Shown piece by piece: positions 1-14,035 of a DNA stretch of 64,000 nt. Location: assembly GCF_024679245.1 (NCBI RefSeq), contig NC_090173.1:29452660-29516659 (forward strand), given 5' to 3'. Origin of the DNA: Pseudorasbora parva (Eukaryota > Chordata > Actinopteri > Cypriniformes > Gobionidae). The stretch's first letter is position 1. Each line of letters opens with the position of its first letter. The position numbers were made by a program, and so were the translations under genes. The notes below the pieces were generated by a model, which did no database searches, had not been told where the DNA came from, and saw only the letters and a program-made list of their open reading frames with translations.

Positions 1-1254
1 AGTTAAAAGATGCTAGCACTCTTGAAATGCTGGCCTTATTCAATAATGTATCCTTTAATAATCTGCTGTCTTACCACAGCAACTAGAGCATCTATAACAA
101 GTTCACTTCAAGGGGAATAAGCTTGTATAAAAAATGAACGAGGAAGAATAATAAAAAAATAAAAAAAGTTACCCAAAAAAAGATCTCACTGCTTCAGCAT
201 AATTGCTGATCTTCACGATACTGTGATGAAGAAAATGGCATTCCCAAATGACTGGTCTAAGAGCAGAAATAAGGGAGAAAAAACTAATTAACTGCATCCT
301 GCTCAGGAGTCCATCAGCACAGCTACCTGCTGCCCCCTCCTGGAGGAAAATACATCAATGCTTGGTGAAATGGGTCACATATATACGCATGCACACATTT
401 GTAATTCCCTTTACTGCCGTTTCCTCTCATTCAGCACAACCTGCAGTTTTGCTACCTCTCCTCCAACTCTATGTTGTCAGGACAGCATCCAGAGGAAGTG
501 AGCTGCTTTTCTGTTAAAATGTGTTTATATCTCATATTTGCACTAAATGCTGCATTTTAAAGGGCCATCTGCTTCCAGTTTACTTAAGTAATTTGATGAA
601 AGTACTGTTGGTGAGATTTTTTTAAAGAATGATTCAGCTGAAAGCAATTCTTTTTGATTAAAAACGGCCTTACAGTGAAATATTATTACAATTTAAAATA
701 ACTTTTTATTGTGTTTTAAAATGTAATTAATGTAATGTAATTGACCTGTGGTCAAAGCTGAATTTTCAACATCATTACTCCAGTCCTTAGTGTTACATGA
801 TGCTTCAGAAATCCTTCTGATGTGCTGCTTAGGAAACATTTCTTATTATTATCAGTGTTGAAAACGGTTGTGCTGCTTGTGGAAACCATGATTCCTAGAT
901 GACCAGAAAGTTCAAAAGAACTTTTTAAAGGCCTTTACTAACACTTTTGATCGATTTAACGCATTCTTGTTGAACACAATTTAAAAAAAAAGAACTTAAA
1001 AAGAAAATCTTACAGAACCCAAACTTTTAACCGGTAGTGTTGGCTACAAGATAACATTTTCCAGAAGCTGACACAGCCTTAGTAATGTCAGTGGAAAAAT
1101 AAAGTTGTTTCAGAAGTCACATTTATATGATATAATACTACAATATATGTTGATTTAAAATAGCCACAACAAACCATTTTTGTTCTGGAATATAATGCAA
1201 ATATTAATCATTCATAATATAAACAGGACGCTGCAGTAAATAGGGAGTTGATGT
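1..1254. other. Unassigned AT-rich sequence
   Basis: No gene, RNA gene or recognisable element. Short open frames here have no family motif and look like chance. Nothing further can be supported. Confidence 0.5.
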
Positions 1255-1400
1255 TACTTTAAGTCAAGTTGCCTTTATTTATATATCCTTTGTAGAATAC
1301 AGATAGTTTCAAAGCAGCTTTACAGGGATAAACAACTTTAAATAATGAGGGCACTTGATTGAAGGCACATTCATTGATCATACAGCACAGAGGGCAGTAC
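1255..1400 (-). repeat. L2-type LINE 3'-end fragment
   Basis: Read on the minus strand this contains a short stretch (GCTGCTTTGAAAC) followed by ATATAAATAAAG. It resembles the 3' end of the LINE at 26.28-26.35 kb, which reads CTGCTTTGACAC and then CTATATAAATAAAG. That pattern is typical of fish L2 3' ends, so this is inferred to be a 5'-truncated, old L2-related insertion. No coding part is recognisable, and the upstream limit on the minus strand is unclear (it may reach about 1830). Confidence 0.5.
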
Positions 1401-2320
1401 TTTTTTTTAATAGTACATTTTATAACACAACTGACTGTTGATAAACAACAAGCGCCCATATAAATAGTGTATTGTGAAGTTTTGAGGTTGTGTAATTTCA
1501 AGTTTCGGGAAAACTTCAGACACAAACACGCGTCCCTTCACCGTCCATAGCAATACTGATGGACCTGTCACGCTACACAGCAGCGGATGAAAGAGGATAT
1601 TCGGTCATTCAATGCAACATCATGCATCGAAGGAGACAAATTAAACTCCAGGAACACAACATGTTGCCTAAGATTCACAAAACAGCCTGTGACCTGCATA
1701 ACTCAAATAACAACACATTCAGTGTTGTGCAAGCAAATCACAGACCAATTAATTGTTCAATATTTGGTCAATTTAAGATTATCAGCACTGGCTGCTTTTT
1801 GTGAATATCAGACAACACGTTAAGTTTCAGGAGTTTAATTTGGCCGAATAACATAAGTGTTAGTGTGCCATTCCAAAATCTGCTGACAGCCGTGTCAATA
1901 AATAATAATAGTTATTATTTGTTTGTTTTTTATGTAAATTTGTATAAATTTACTTATTTATATGTATAAATTTACTCAATTATATGAATTGGAATAAAAA
2001 GACAATAAAAAATAAATTAAAGGGGAATTTAAAATGCAATATGCATTTAAGACACTACAATGCCTCATATTTACAAGTTCTCAGTAGTGCTAAGTACATT
2101 AAATTAATATTTATTTAAAATAATATATGGTTGCACCACCTGATATTTTCTGGGTGGTAAAATCAGAAATCTTGTTTAATAATGAATTAATGCTGGCTAA
2201 AAAGCTCTAAAACCAATGTGAATCAACATCAAACATTGGTTTGGACATAAAAATTCATTGTAAAAACATTTTGAATAAAAAATAATCTAAAAAATAAAAT
2301 GTGTCATTGACCTATATATA
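1401..2320. other. Unassigned sequence
   Basis: Moderately AT-rich. The open frames at 1559-1804 and 1587-1823 overlap one another and have no recognisable domain. Part of this stretch may belong to the truncated LINE just upstream, but I cannot show it. Confidence 0.4.
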
Positions 2321-2708
2321 CACTGTAAAAAATTGTTTAGAAAAAAAGTTACCTGAGTTCATTGAAATAAAAATTTTGAGTTAATACAATGAACATTTTT
2401 TGAGATTTGACAACCTTTATGAAAAGATTATTAAAAGATTTTGTAAGCATATTGGGTAATAATGTGTGTGTTATTTCTGATGACAGAATTTATTTATTTC
2501 TTGACATGCCAAATTGTGCTATTTTCATGATTTATCACATTTTTTATGTGGTTCAGATACAAAAATATTTTGAGTTTCTATTTATTAAACTAATTTCCTT
2601 CATTGTATCAACTCAAATTTTTAATTTCAATAAACTCAAAATTTTAAGGCAACCAGGTTACTTACTTTTTTAAGTTAAACCAACAAAAACCACCACAAAT
2701 TTTTTACA

Positions 2709-2711
<3 letters not shown>
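2321..2711. mobile_element. TA-flanked MITE with CACTGTAAAAAATT ends
   Basis: The 391-bp segment begins CACTGTAAAAAATT and ends AATTTTTTACAGTG, so it has inverted terminal repeats. Homology between the arms continues inward: AAAATTTTGAGTTAATACAA near 2370 matches the reverse complement of TTGTATCAACTCAAATTTTT near 2605-2625. TATA lies immediately left, and TGTGTATAT leads into a TA repeat on the right, consistent with insertion at TA. The arrangement fits a non-autonomous Tc1/mariner-type MITE. There is no coding capacity. The superfamily is inferred from the TA target only. Confidence 0.7.

Positions 2712-2713
<2 letters not shown>

Positions 2714-2800
<87 letters not shown>
2714..2800. repeat. 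(TA)n microsatellite
   Basis: About 87 bp of almost pure alternating TA, directly abutting the right end of the MITE. It probably expanded from the TA target or flank. Confidence 0.97.
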
Positions 2801-2802
<2 letters not shown>

Positions 2803-4919
2803 GGCAATGACACAAATTATATAAAATGTCTTTATTTGAGCAATTTCTTTATTTGAACATCAGCTAGGCATCTGTGTACATTCAAACACACACAGGAATG
2901 ATTCATAAAAACAAATCGTTTTAAACCATGAGAGGAATTGCAGAAGGAAAAAAAAAAAAAAATCCCTGTTTGGAACCCATTGCCAACTGACTTCCCAGGA
3001 GACTGCAGGAGTGGAATGAGTTGCCATAGTCATGCTGCACTGCTGCAGTGCTCTCTACAACTTTTCTCTAATAAAAGCAGAGGCGGAGAAACCCGCCGAG
3101 AGCCCCCAGCTCCGCCGCCACCACTGGGAAACTAATGCTCCCTTCTCATCTACACCACTGATGGAGCTCAGGTGCACGGCATCAGCCCAAACGTACACAA
3201 GCCCCATTCCTTTATATTGACAGCAATTCCGCAATCGCATGATCTAAATTACTATTGTATAGCCCATATATATAGTCCTCCACAAGTAGCGCCTTGAGAT
3301 GGAAGGCTTCGGCGCCGTAGACTATAAATGGGGTTGAGTTGTAAGTCAACTTGTAGCTGTTCAGACGGGGCTTGTTGGTCGTTGACTGAAGCTGAATGCC
3401 AGACAAGATTGGAAAATGCTTTACTTGGCTTCGGCCACCCGTTCCCGTTCCTGCCGGACTGATTGCGAAATGCGAAAAAGGCATTGTCTGAAAATGTCTT
3501 TCTGACTGCGGTGCTGGTGATTGTCGCTCGAGCCCAATTCCAGCACTGGGGGTATATTGATTTTGGCTGTATTGCCTGATGCAATGCAATACAGTTTTCA
3601 AAAGTGCGCCTCGATTCCAATTTTAGGGCTTGGACCGCTGCTTATATGGGCTATGTTTTACACTGCAGCTGGCGGGCCCGTCTCATCTCGGTAGAGACAG
3701 ATGGTTCTCGCTCTTCTCTGATTGTCTGCTGTGGCCCACCATCAGTCAGGCACTCGCCCCCTCCACCCACCGCCGAAAGTCCACTCTCCGTCAGATGAAA
3801 GAGTTAAAGGGGAAGGAAGTGTCTGGCAAATAGAAAATCCTCCCATTTCACTGGAGGGGAGAATTCATTACCCTCCTGTCCATGCTCATTTGCAGAGGAA
3901 TAAAATAATGGGTGTGGAGAAACAGGCCACAGCAGCATGGATTAAGCTGTTCATCACAACGCTCCATACCCGCTGATGCAACTGAGAGTGATGTTGCATA
4001 TTTTAAAAATGGACATTGTTTGGAGACCACTTGTTTGTAAAGGTTTGAGACGGAAGCCGTGAGAATTTTGATTCGGTGCAGAGCGACTAGCTGGCGAGAT
4101 GTAATTACGTGAAGTTCACTAACATCCCGAGGGTGGCGTTGGTAATCAGTAAGCGAAGAAAAAAAAAACACACACACACAAAAAGACCTTATCTTGAGGC
4201 TAACGCTGCTGAATAGTGTAGGACAATAAACGGGTTTTGTTGTTGAAGATGCATTTACTTCTGTTCATCCTACAAAACAACTTCTCAGGGTGAGGATGAA
4301 CGCTCGGCTTGGCAGCCTCATCCTCGGGGAGTTTTCCACCTGAAGAGAAGCCCAATGGATTGCAACATGTGCCCTTTTGAGAGTATGCCACAAAAGGCAG
4401 TGCTATACTTGTGAAAAGGAAAACAGCGACTTCATGTTTTACGTAAATGACCGTAATCACTAGTGCTCACAGTCATGCTTCGCATTTGCAAAACGGCTTC
4501 CCCGAGAAAGCGAACCCTAGGGAAGAAGGAAGCTATCATCTCAAGCTATATTGTATAAGTGTCTGGTTTTTGGCAGAGTTGTTTAACTGCAGATAGCACA
4601 CAGTCTCTGTTTAGTTGACATTTAGTTGCTAGCCTTGGCTATAGACCCTGCCATTATCTGCAACACAGCCAGCTGATGGCAGAGTAATTGAAAAAGTGGT
4701 TACTTTCGAAGAGAGACGTGTGTTGGCACTTAAACGAAAACGCGGCTACTGGAGCCAGAATGATTGCTAGCCACTTGTGAACCTTGACCCTGGGCATTAC
4801 ACTAGGTAACAAGCAAAGTACTAAGAAGTTTGTATGTACACCGTCAAGACCAGAAATGTAGGCATTATATTGTGTTAAAGAAATGAGAGGCAGGTGGTAA
4901 ATCGATTAATTCCAGACCT
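2801..4919. other. Unassigned, single-copy-looking sequence
   Basis: Contains an A-run at about 2947-2961 and higher-GC patches at 3080-3160 and 3420-3800. The frames at 3212-3601 and 3252-3620 on the minus strand overlap in different registers and show no domain or convincing splice structure. It could hold noncoding regulatory DNA, but nothing here proves that. Confidence 0.4.
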
Positions 4920-4923
4920 TTAA

Positions 4924-5711
4924 AGGGTTAGTTCACCCAAAAATGAAATTGATGTCATTAATGACTCACCCTAATGTCGTTCCACACCCGTAAGACCTCC
5001 GTTCATCTTCAGAACACAGTTTAAGATATTTTAGATTTAGTCCGATAGCGTATCTAAGTGTATGCACACTTGTGGAAATACTGTCCATGACCAGAAAGGG
5101 AATAAAAACATCATCAAAGTAGTCCATATGTGACATCACTTAGTTCATTAGAATCTCTTGAAGCATCGAAAATACATTTTGGTCCAAATATCACAAAAAC
5201 TATGACTTAATTCAGCATTGTCTTCTATTCCGGTTTTGTTTTCAATCCTCAAATAAATATTCGAACGGTCAGGAATCAGCATATTGATTCATGATTTGGA
5301 TCGCGTGTCAAACTGTCAAACTGCTGAAATCAAGTGACATTGACGATCCGAATCATGAATCAATCCGCTGATTCATAACCGTTTGAATCTTTATTTGAAG
5401 ATTGAAAACCAAACCTGAAGAGAAGACAATGCTGAATAAAGTCGTAGTTTTTGTGATATTTGGACCAAAATGTATTTTCGATGCTTCAAGAGATTCTAAT
5501 GAACTAACTTATGTCACATATGAAAAAAAATCATTTTTTTTGTTATTTTTTCCCCCCTTTGTTGCACTTTGAGATTCTTCGGAATGAAAAGTGCATTATA
5601 AATAAAATCTATTATTATTATTATTACATATGGACTACTCTGATGATGTTTTTATTCCCTTTCTGGACATGGACAGTATAGCGTGCATACACTTAGATAC
5701 GCTGTCGGACT
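4924..5711. mobile_element. Foldback DNA transposon of the AGGGTTAGTTCACCC family, right end truncated
   Basis: The left end follows TTAA (4920-4923) and reads AGGGTTAGTTCACCC. The element is a long palindrome. The left arm, about 5037-5310, is the reverse complement of about 5340-5711: ACATTTTGGTCCAAATATCA on the left matches TGATATTTGGACCAAAATGT on the right, and GATAGCGTATCTAAGTGTAT matches ATACACTTAGATACGCTGTC with few differences. The outer 115 bp of the left arm has no partner on the right, so the right terminus is lost. A retroposed insert sits in the right arm (5523-5625). There is no transposase. A TTAA target is supported by the complete relatives at 41.8 and 42.8 kb. Confidence 0.8.
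5523..5625 (+). mobile_element. Short retroposed insert (LINE/SINE 3' tail) with 7-bp target duplication
   Basis: This 103-bp insert interrupts the right arm of the foldback element. ACATATG occurs on both sides (5516-5522 and 5626-5632). The left-arm counterpart, CATATGTG near 5127, shows the uninterrupted state. The insert ends in AGTGCATTATAAATAAAATC followed by a (TAT)n tail, the form of LINE or SINE 3' ends mobilised by an L2-type reverse transcriptase. It is therefore a severely 5'-truncated retroposon; the family is not identified. Confidence 0.75.
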
Positions 5712-8335
5712 CAGTGCTGTTCTTCCTGCAGTGGAAATAAAGATGATGGTTTGGAAAAAAAAAATATACAAAACAAAGTCAATGTCCAATGTCATTTTCG
5801 ACCACAGTGACTTTCATTGTCTTGAAAAAAGCACCAGCTGAAACATTCCTCAAAATACCGTACAGGAATGACAAAGGAATTAAAAATTTGGGGTCAACTG
5901 TCCCTTTAAATGGAATTACACGATTAGGGACACATTTTAAGCATTCTGAAATGGCGGTTTCAGATGGTTATGGGACACCAGAAACAAGCGAAGCTCCATG
6001 GGGGTGGTTTTGAGGCCCAGGTTAATTGGCTCCCTGTTCCGAGCGGTCATTCCAATGATCCTGATCTCTATTGATGGTTCGCACTTGACTCAGGGGGGCC
6101 TTTTGTTCGCAACAATCTCAGCCACATATATCCCGTACATTAATCTTTGTGTTCTTTTCGCCTCCAGACAACAATAGAGAGTAAGAAAAGTGTTGTTATG
6201 GGTGCTTCACTAGCTTTATTTTCACTCTCCTCCAGTATTACGGTGTGTGCGTTGCGAGGTGGCTGGGCGTAATGGAATGCGTTGCATGCCTGGTGAGAAA
6301 TTACCGCTCTGAGCCCGACCACACCGGCAGCTCTCTCTGCCTTACAGCGCCACTGGCCAGAGGTTTTCATTAAGCAATGCTTCAGATCTTCTATTCCTCA
6401 TGATATTTCTGACATTTTACCACCATTTCTCTTCTCTTATTACCCAAAGGAAAACGGAAGAGGGGAAAAAAAACGAGGTAGGGGTTATTAGGTGCTCTTT
6501 TTTTTCCTCTGCTTCGCACAAGTACAACCAGGACCTGTGTTTGCATAAAACCTTATCAAATACGGCTGTCTTCTGTTTGATTCCTCTATTAGCACTGGGT
6601 ATGGCTCAGATCAGCCGGCGCTGGCCCACATGACCCAGTCAACATGCATGGAGAATGAGCGAATTTTAACGACTAGGGCTGAATGCGGGCATTTAGAGTA
6701 AATCAATACATAATTTCACAGACAGAATGCGATGAGATTAGGTTTATTATCTTTGTAATGAGCAATTTGGGGTTGAGTAAAACATTTTGGTGTGGTTCAT
6801 ATTGAATGCAGCAGAGATAGTACAACTCACCATGCAATATTCATCTGAAGCATTTGTGGCAAGATGCACAAATTCACAAAAGAGGTCCTGAATTAAATAT
6901 GCATTGTGAAGAGCAAAACAGCAACTAAACATCTTGGCAGTATCAGGGGTTCTAATTACACAGGGGATCTCACGCTACAACATAATGGAAATATTAGCGA
7001 GCCAATTTACGCATTATGAATGTTGGCATCAATATTCTGTTTATTTTATATTTATTTTTTAGCCTTTCTTCAAAAAGTTCAATATAGCATGTCAAATCAT
7101 TCACAGCATTTTTTTATTTTTATTATTATTAAAATTAAATACATACATCTTAAAAACCTAATAATACTTGCCCAAGAATATTAAGTAGTTGACTTTGCCC
7201 ATAGTCAAACTCTAACTATAATCAATTTTCTTAAAAACAAGCAAGTGGGCTCAAACTATTTGATCCAATCCAGTCCAATTTGATTATTTTGGAACAATTA
7301 ATTATTTCCTCACAAAAAAAATTATAAAAAAATAACGAAGCAAAAGTTATAAATGAAAACTCAAGAGGCAATTTGCACTAAATATGAGTACTGATAAAAC
7401 AATAGATCAGGCCATCACAATTTTTATTTGTTATTGATTTAATATTAAAAAGGATCATATGTTGGTAAACTAACACATAAAGATGTTTAGTAGATGTTGA
7501 ATATGCATAACAGATTTGCATTTAATCAGGAAATGTACATATTTATTGTATATAAGCTAAATTGAATAATACAATAGCAAATAACTTACTTTTCTTAAAT
7601 GGATGGAATACATGACGCCTCTCTCAGGCCTCTGAAACACATTGGGTACTATTAAAATAATCATAATCATATTCTATCAACAGCCTCTGTTTACAGATGT
7701 GTGCATCTCCTCAAACAATGACCAATGCAACCATTTGCAAACGTATTTTAAACAATTTCTCCCATTTCACTGCAAATCAAGTAAATTTAAACTGTAGAAA
7801 TATAATGCTTACTGCCCAAAAATTAGGTGGAAATTTACATTTTTACAAGTGGCTATAAGGGATGTTAAACCCCCGGAAGTAAAACCACAAAACAGCAAAG
7901 CACTGATTCTCCGGGACGGTAAGGTCAAAACCACCACAGACACACTCTGCTGCTGAAAATAACTGGTGTGAATGGTATGATCATTCCAGTGGCTGGAATG
8001 TGATGTGAATTTGTCTGTACCTCATGTCTCACTTTCAGAGGGTTGAATAGTGTGTGTGCCCACAGCTCGGATTGGAGCCGAGGACCTGACTCAAACGAGA
8101 GCTCCTCTCACAGGCCACTTGCGCAGAGTTGCACCTCCTGCATTATGTATTGATGGAGAGGATTTATGGCCTAAATGTGCATTTGTGGGTGTAAAGGGAG
8201 CACAGCGCTGACTAAAACCAGCCAAAGAGCAGAGTACGTCGAGAAGAGAACACATTTTATTTGAACCAGGGCACACTGACATGGTCACAAGTAAATCATA
8301 TATTTAATTACTAACATTATCAGTTCAAATACTTA

Positions 8336-8336
<1 letters not shown>
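5712..8336. other. Unassigned sequence
   Basis: No mobile-element ends, RNA genes or convincing exons were seen. The short frames at 5789-6013, 6140-6370 and 6400-6633 lack motifs. The patch at 7950-8290 is less AT-rich and non-repetitive, and could be conserved noncoding DNA, but this cannot be judged from one sequence. Confidence 0.4.

Positions 8337-8338
<2 letters not shown>

Positions 8339-8382
<44 letters not shown>
8339..8382. repeat. (TA)n microsatellite
   Basis: About 44 bp of uninterrupted TA repeat. Confidence 0.97.
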
Positions 8383-10481
<2,099 letters not shown>

Positions 10482-10760
10482 CTACTGGTAAAAATAAAGG
10501 CAGTTTAACAATCCTCCCAGGTCTGCTCTGATGCCTCGCTGACACTTCAAATGGGCTTCTTTCATCTCCTTCCGCAGTACTTATCCTGCATCATCCCTTC
10601 TTCATCCCCTCTCTCTACTTAATCCACCTGTTGTGAAGAACTTCCTCACATCATTTGCTTATCTGCCGGGGTTCTGCGACATCTTATCATAGTCTAAGAG
10701 CGAGTGTAAAGCTATTAGTTGTTTAAGAACTGCATGCAAATCCAAAAGAGGACTTTAACT

Positions 10761-11057
<297 letters not shown>

Positions 11058-11124
11058 AAGAATGAGAGATCCACTTTAGCCATAAAAATCAGAAACACTG
11101 GTTATTTACAGAAACCTTCTTTCG

Positions 11125-11145
11125 TTTTTTTTTTTTTTTTTTTTT
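11125..11145. repeat. Poly-T run
   Basis: 21 consecutive T. It may be the A-tail of a minus-strand retroposon, but no body was recognised next to it. Confidence 0.9.
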
Positions 11146-12186
11146 CAGAACAAACCATACAGGTCAAGTACAGATCACAGTAGCAGTGTTACTCTTCAGT
11201 GCAACCCACACTATGTAGAGATCACAAACAGCAAGAGAGTAGACTGCAGTGTTTTGAAACCCTAAACCCTGTAACTGATATTCTGAGCGCATTCAACACC
11301 ATGTGAAAGTGACTGGCTTATCCACTCGCTATTGATTAATGTAATGGATGCCGGTGTCGGAGGTCAACAGCTGAATCCTTTTAAACATGAACTACATGGA
11401 AGTGTTTTAAAATGGTGTTTGAAACGTAAAAGACTAAAATAAAAACATGTTTGAAGCTATAAACTGCACAAATTGCTTCATGTTATCAGGCCTATCACGC
11501 TCACCTAGGTTCTTGTGTTCTGATCAAGACGTGTTTGCAGGTCAGTATGGTCAGTGGACCCCGTGCAGGCTCCAAGGCTGCATTTTCAGAGAAACATATT
11601 GCCTCGTCTCTTATTGATCTGCAGGATATGAAATATGGAGCTCAAAGCTGCATCAGCATAATCACTTTTCATGCAGTTCCCTCTAGTGCTTCTCAACCAG
11701 CACTAAGATGAATCTGTCAAAGGTGCGATGTGCTCCTAAAATGCCCAAATGCCCCAGGTCTTTAAAGCTCTGTGCTATGGAATTTCCTGCCATTTCATAT
11801 TTTTGTGTATGGGTAAGTATGGTGCTTCCGTACAATTTATTGTCAGTTGTCATGTAAATGTGCACCATGGGATATCGACTAGCATTGCTTGCATCACCTC
11901 ACTACAGTATAGGCAATAACAATGGAGCAGCTTATCTACAGTAGCAAAGGATAACCTGAGTGTCAAAAATGGGCCTTTATCATTTAATTACCTTTGTTGT
12001 GACATTAATTAGATAATTAATAAATTACACAGACTCCCACTGATTGTCTTAACATTTATAATACCATGTTGGATAGGGCAAACATGCTTGTACATGACCT
12101 TGAAAACAATGAATGTATCTGACAAGCACTGTCAATACAACAGCCGACATCCATGTCGCTTTGAGAAGGAATCTGTTTTTCTCAAC
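11146..12186. other. Unassigned sequence
   Basis: No recognisable gene or element. Short frames only. Confidence 0.4.
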
Positions 12187-12402
12187 ACTGGAAGACACAA
12201 ACAAGGACATTCATGCAAAATGAAAACGCCATTTATTCACTCTCAGGTCACGTTCCAAACCCGTTTGACTTTCTTTCTTTATTAGAATGCAAAATAAGAT
12301 ATTATAAAGAATGACAAAGCTGCTCTTTTACTTACAATGAAAGTGAATGGTGAATGAAATGATAAAAAAGCGACTCTGTTTAAAATCTTCTGATGTACTT
12401 AA
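12187..12402 (+). repeat. Dispersed repeat, copy A, left part (split by a transposon)
   Basis: It shares ordered blocks with 15041-15300: CACTGGAAGACA, ACAAGGACAT, CCATTTATTCACTC, CAAACCCGTTTGACTTTC, AATGACAAAGCTGCTCTTTT and CTTCTGATGTACTTAAA. The copy stops at the TTAA of the inserted element and resumes at 13954. It is probably a relative of the GTTAGTTCACCC family interior. Confidence 0.75.
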
Positions 12403-13953
12403 ACGTGCAGTATGCAACTTTTGGCCACTAGGGATCACTCATTCAAAATAATAACAACAGACGTACTTTGATGACGTCGGGAAAGTGCGTGGGCTCATGG
12501 GAGTTGTTGTCATTGTCACTGTCAACCAGCGAATCTGGCATCTCCAGCAGAAAACATGTTCACTGACAAGGTAATTGTTATATTACATCTCTATTATTGT
12601 TAAGTTTAGTTACGGCTTTTCACGTTATGTAATGTCAATCTAATGAAATAGCAGCGAGCTACCGTTACTTAACAAACTTATCAGTAACGTTAGCTAATGT
12701 GCGAGACAGAATGTTGTGCGGGCGGTCGCTATGTCAACATACCTATAAGTTGGTAGGCTATGTTGACATATTAACCGCGCATCATAATTTAAGTTACTCA
12801 AATTATAGATATGTTGACATGGCATCCGCGATTGTCGAACATTCTGTATATCAACTGTTCAATAAGGAAATAAATTTCAATATAGTTTATCATTACCAAC
12901 ATAAAACATAGTAAATGAGAGAACCAGCACCAGCAATACGTTGTTCATTGGAACACGCGCTGTGTCGCTCCCCACGTTCATCATCATTCTAATAAACATT
13001 TATTTTGGAACTCAGAGATATATGAATAAGTAGATCATTATTAAATCAATATTATATCTAGCTAGTATTAACATATGATAAAAGTGACGGTCACCTTATA
13101 TTAATTGACCAAGATAGTGGCATATTACCTTATGAAGCTAACGTTACTTTCTACAGCTACATATAAAACCAATAATAGCTAGTCCATCTGCGTTTTACAC
13201 ATGACATCATCGTGTCACCAAATATACGGATAGAAATATACTTTTGAATCAGTTTTTAAAAAAATAGCTGTTTCAGTCTCCAAAAACACAGAATCCGCCT
13301 GTTTGAAAAGCCGATACAATACAAAATGTATACGTATTCATCTAAACACGTCTCAATGTGGTCAAGATCGCTATGCAATATGCAAACATACAGCATGTTA
13401 TGATTATATGATTATTATGTTAGCTGAATGGTTACTTAAATGACCTGTTTATTAAAACGCAAGCGAGATCAGCATATCTCTCTGCAGTCCGAGCTTGTCA
13501 CGAAGATTTCGCCATCTTTCAAAGGCTTCTCCAAGGTTTACACGTCTCTTGCTTCTTCTACTGTCCCAAAATCTTCTCGGGTCATTTTTTTCACCCGTAC
13601 GTTTGCGCTTTGTTGAGCTGGCAAAACGTACAGGCAAAGAGTAGTCATGATCCATTATCATACAGACTTTTTTATACGGGTGTTCCCCTTATACTGTCAG
13701 TGTTCCTTTGAGTTTGGCGGTTCCGCCGAGTTCCGCAGGAAGCAAGACGCAAACGTGGATATGACGTGAAAGACGGGCGACATAACGGAAATAAAGACAC
13801 GGTCCGTGTCTTCGAATTAAAATATTAATTTCTCTGGATTTAGAAGTTAATTGGAACTGTCGGGATAATGTAAACACACAACTTTAAAAAATATATAACA
13901 TAGATATAGTGATCTTTTATATTTTTAATGCTGAAACATTACATATTGTGCCT
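12403..13953. mobile_element. 1.55-kb TTAA-targeting DNA transposon, mostly non-autonomous
   Basis: Flanked by TTAA at 12399-12402 and 13954-13957. The left flank reads GATGTACTTAA and the right flank TTAAATAGCTTT. The uninterrupted paralogous repeat at 15288-15306 reads GATGTACTTAAATAGCTTTG, so the insertion duplicated exactly TTAA. The ends are weakly inverted: ACGTGCAGTATGCAAC on the left against AGGCACAATATGTAAT from the right on the minus strand. TTAA duplication is known for the piggyBac and Kolobok superfamilies, and I cannot choose between them. No transposase was recognised; one short minus-strand frame lies inside (13452-13661). Confidence 0.8.
13452..13661 (-). CDS. Short ORF inside the TTAA transposon, function unknown
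   Basis: A 69-codon frame beginning with an ATG. It has a basic centre (KRKRTGEK, then SRRSKRRVNLGEAFERW) with a predicted amphipathic helix around RRVNLGEAFERWRNLRDKLG. The motif R-V-N-L-G-x-A-F-x-R-W has the look of a DNA-binding or protein-contact helix rather than random sequence, and I associate similar peptides with fish repeat-derived predictions. That association cannot be verified here. It sits near the right end of the transposon in antisense orientation, so it may be a remnant exon of a transposon protein or a captured exon. No function is assigned. Confidence 0.3.
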   Translation of the reverse strand: MIMDHDYSLPVRFASSTKRKRTGEKNDPRRFWDSRRSKRRVNLGEAFERWRNLRDKLGLQRDMLISLAF

Positions 13954-14035
13954 TTAAATAGCTTTGCGTGAGAAACAAACTTAAATTAATGTGTTATAAA
14001 TGAACCCTTTCAAAATGAACTATCAAAAACCCTTT
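13954..14035 (+). repeat. Dispersed repeat, copy A, right part
   Basis: It resumes the sequence interrupted at 12402. AATAGCTTTG, then TTAAATTAATGTGTTATAAATGAACCCTTT, correspond to AATAGCTTTG and TTAAATGAATGTGTTATTTAATGGAACCTT at 15297-15340. Confidence 0.65.

Noticed and set aside
3212..3620. Two overlapping minus-strand frames of 122-129 codons
   Set aside because: They overlap in different registers with no motif, consistent with chance in a GC-richer patch.
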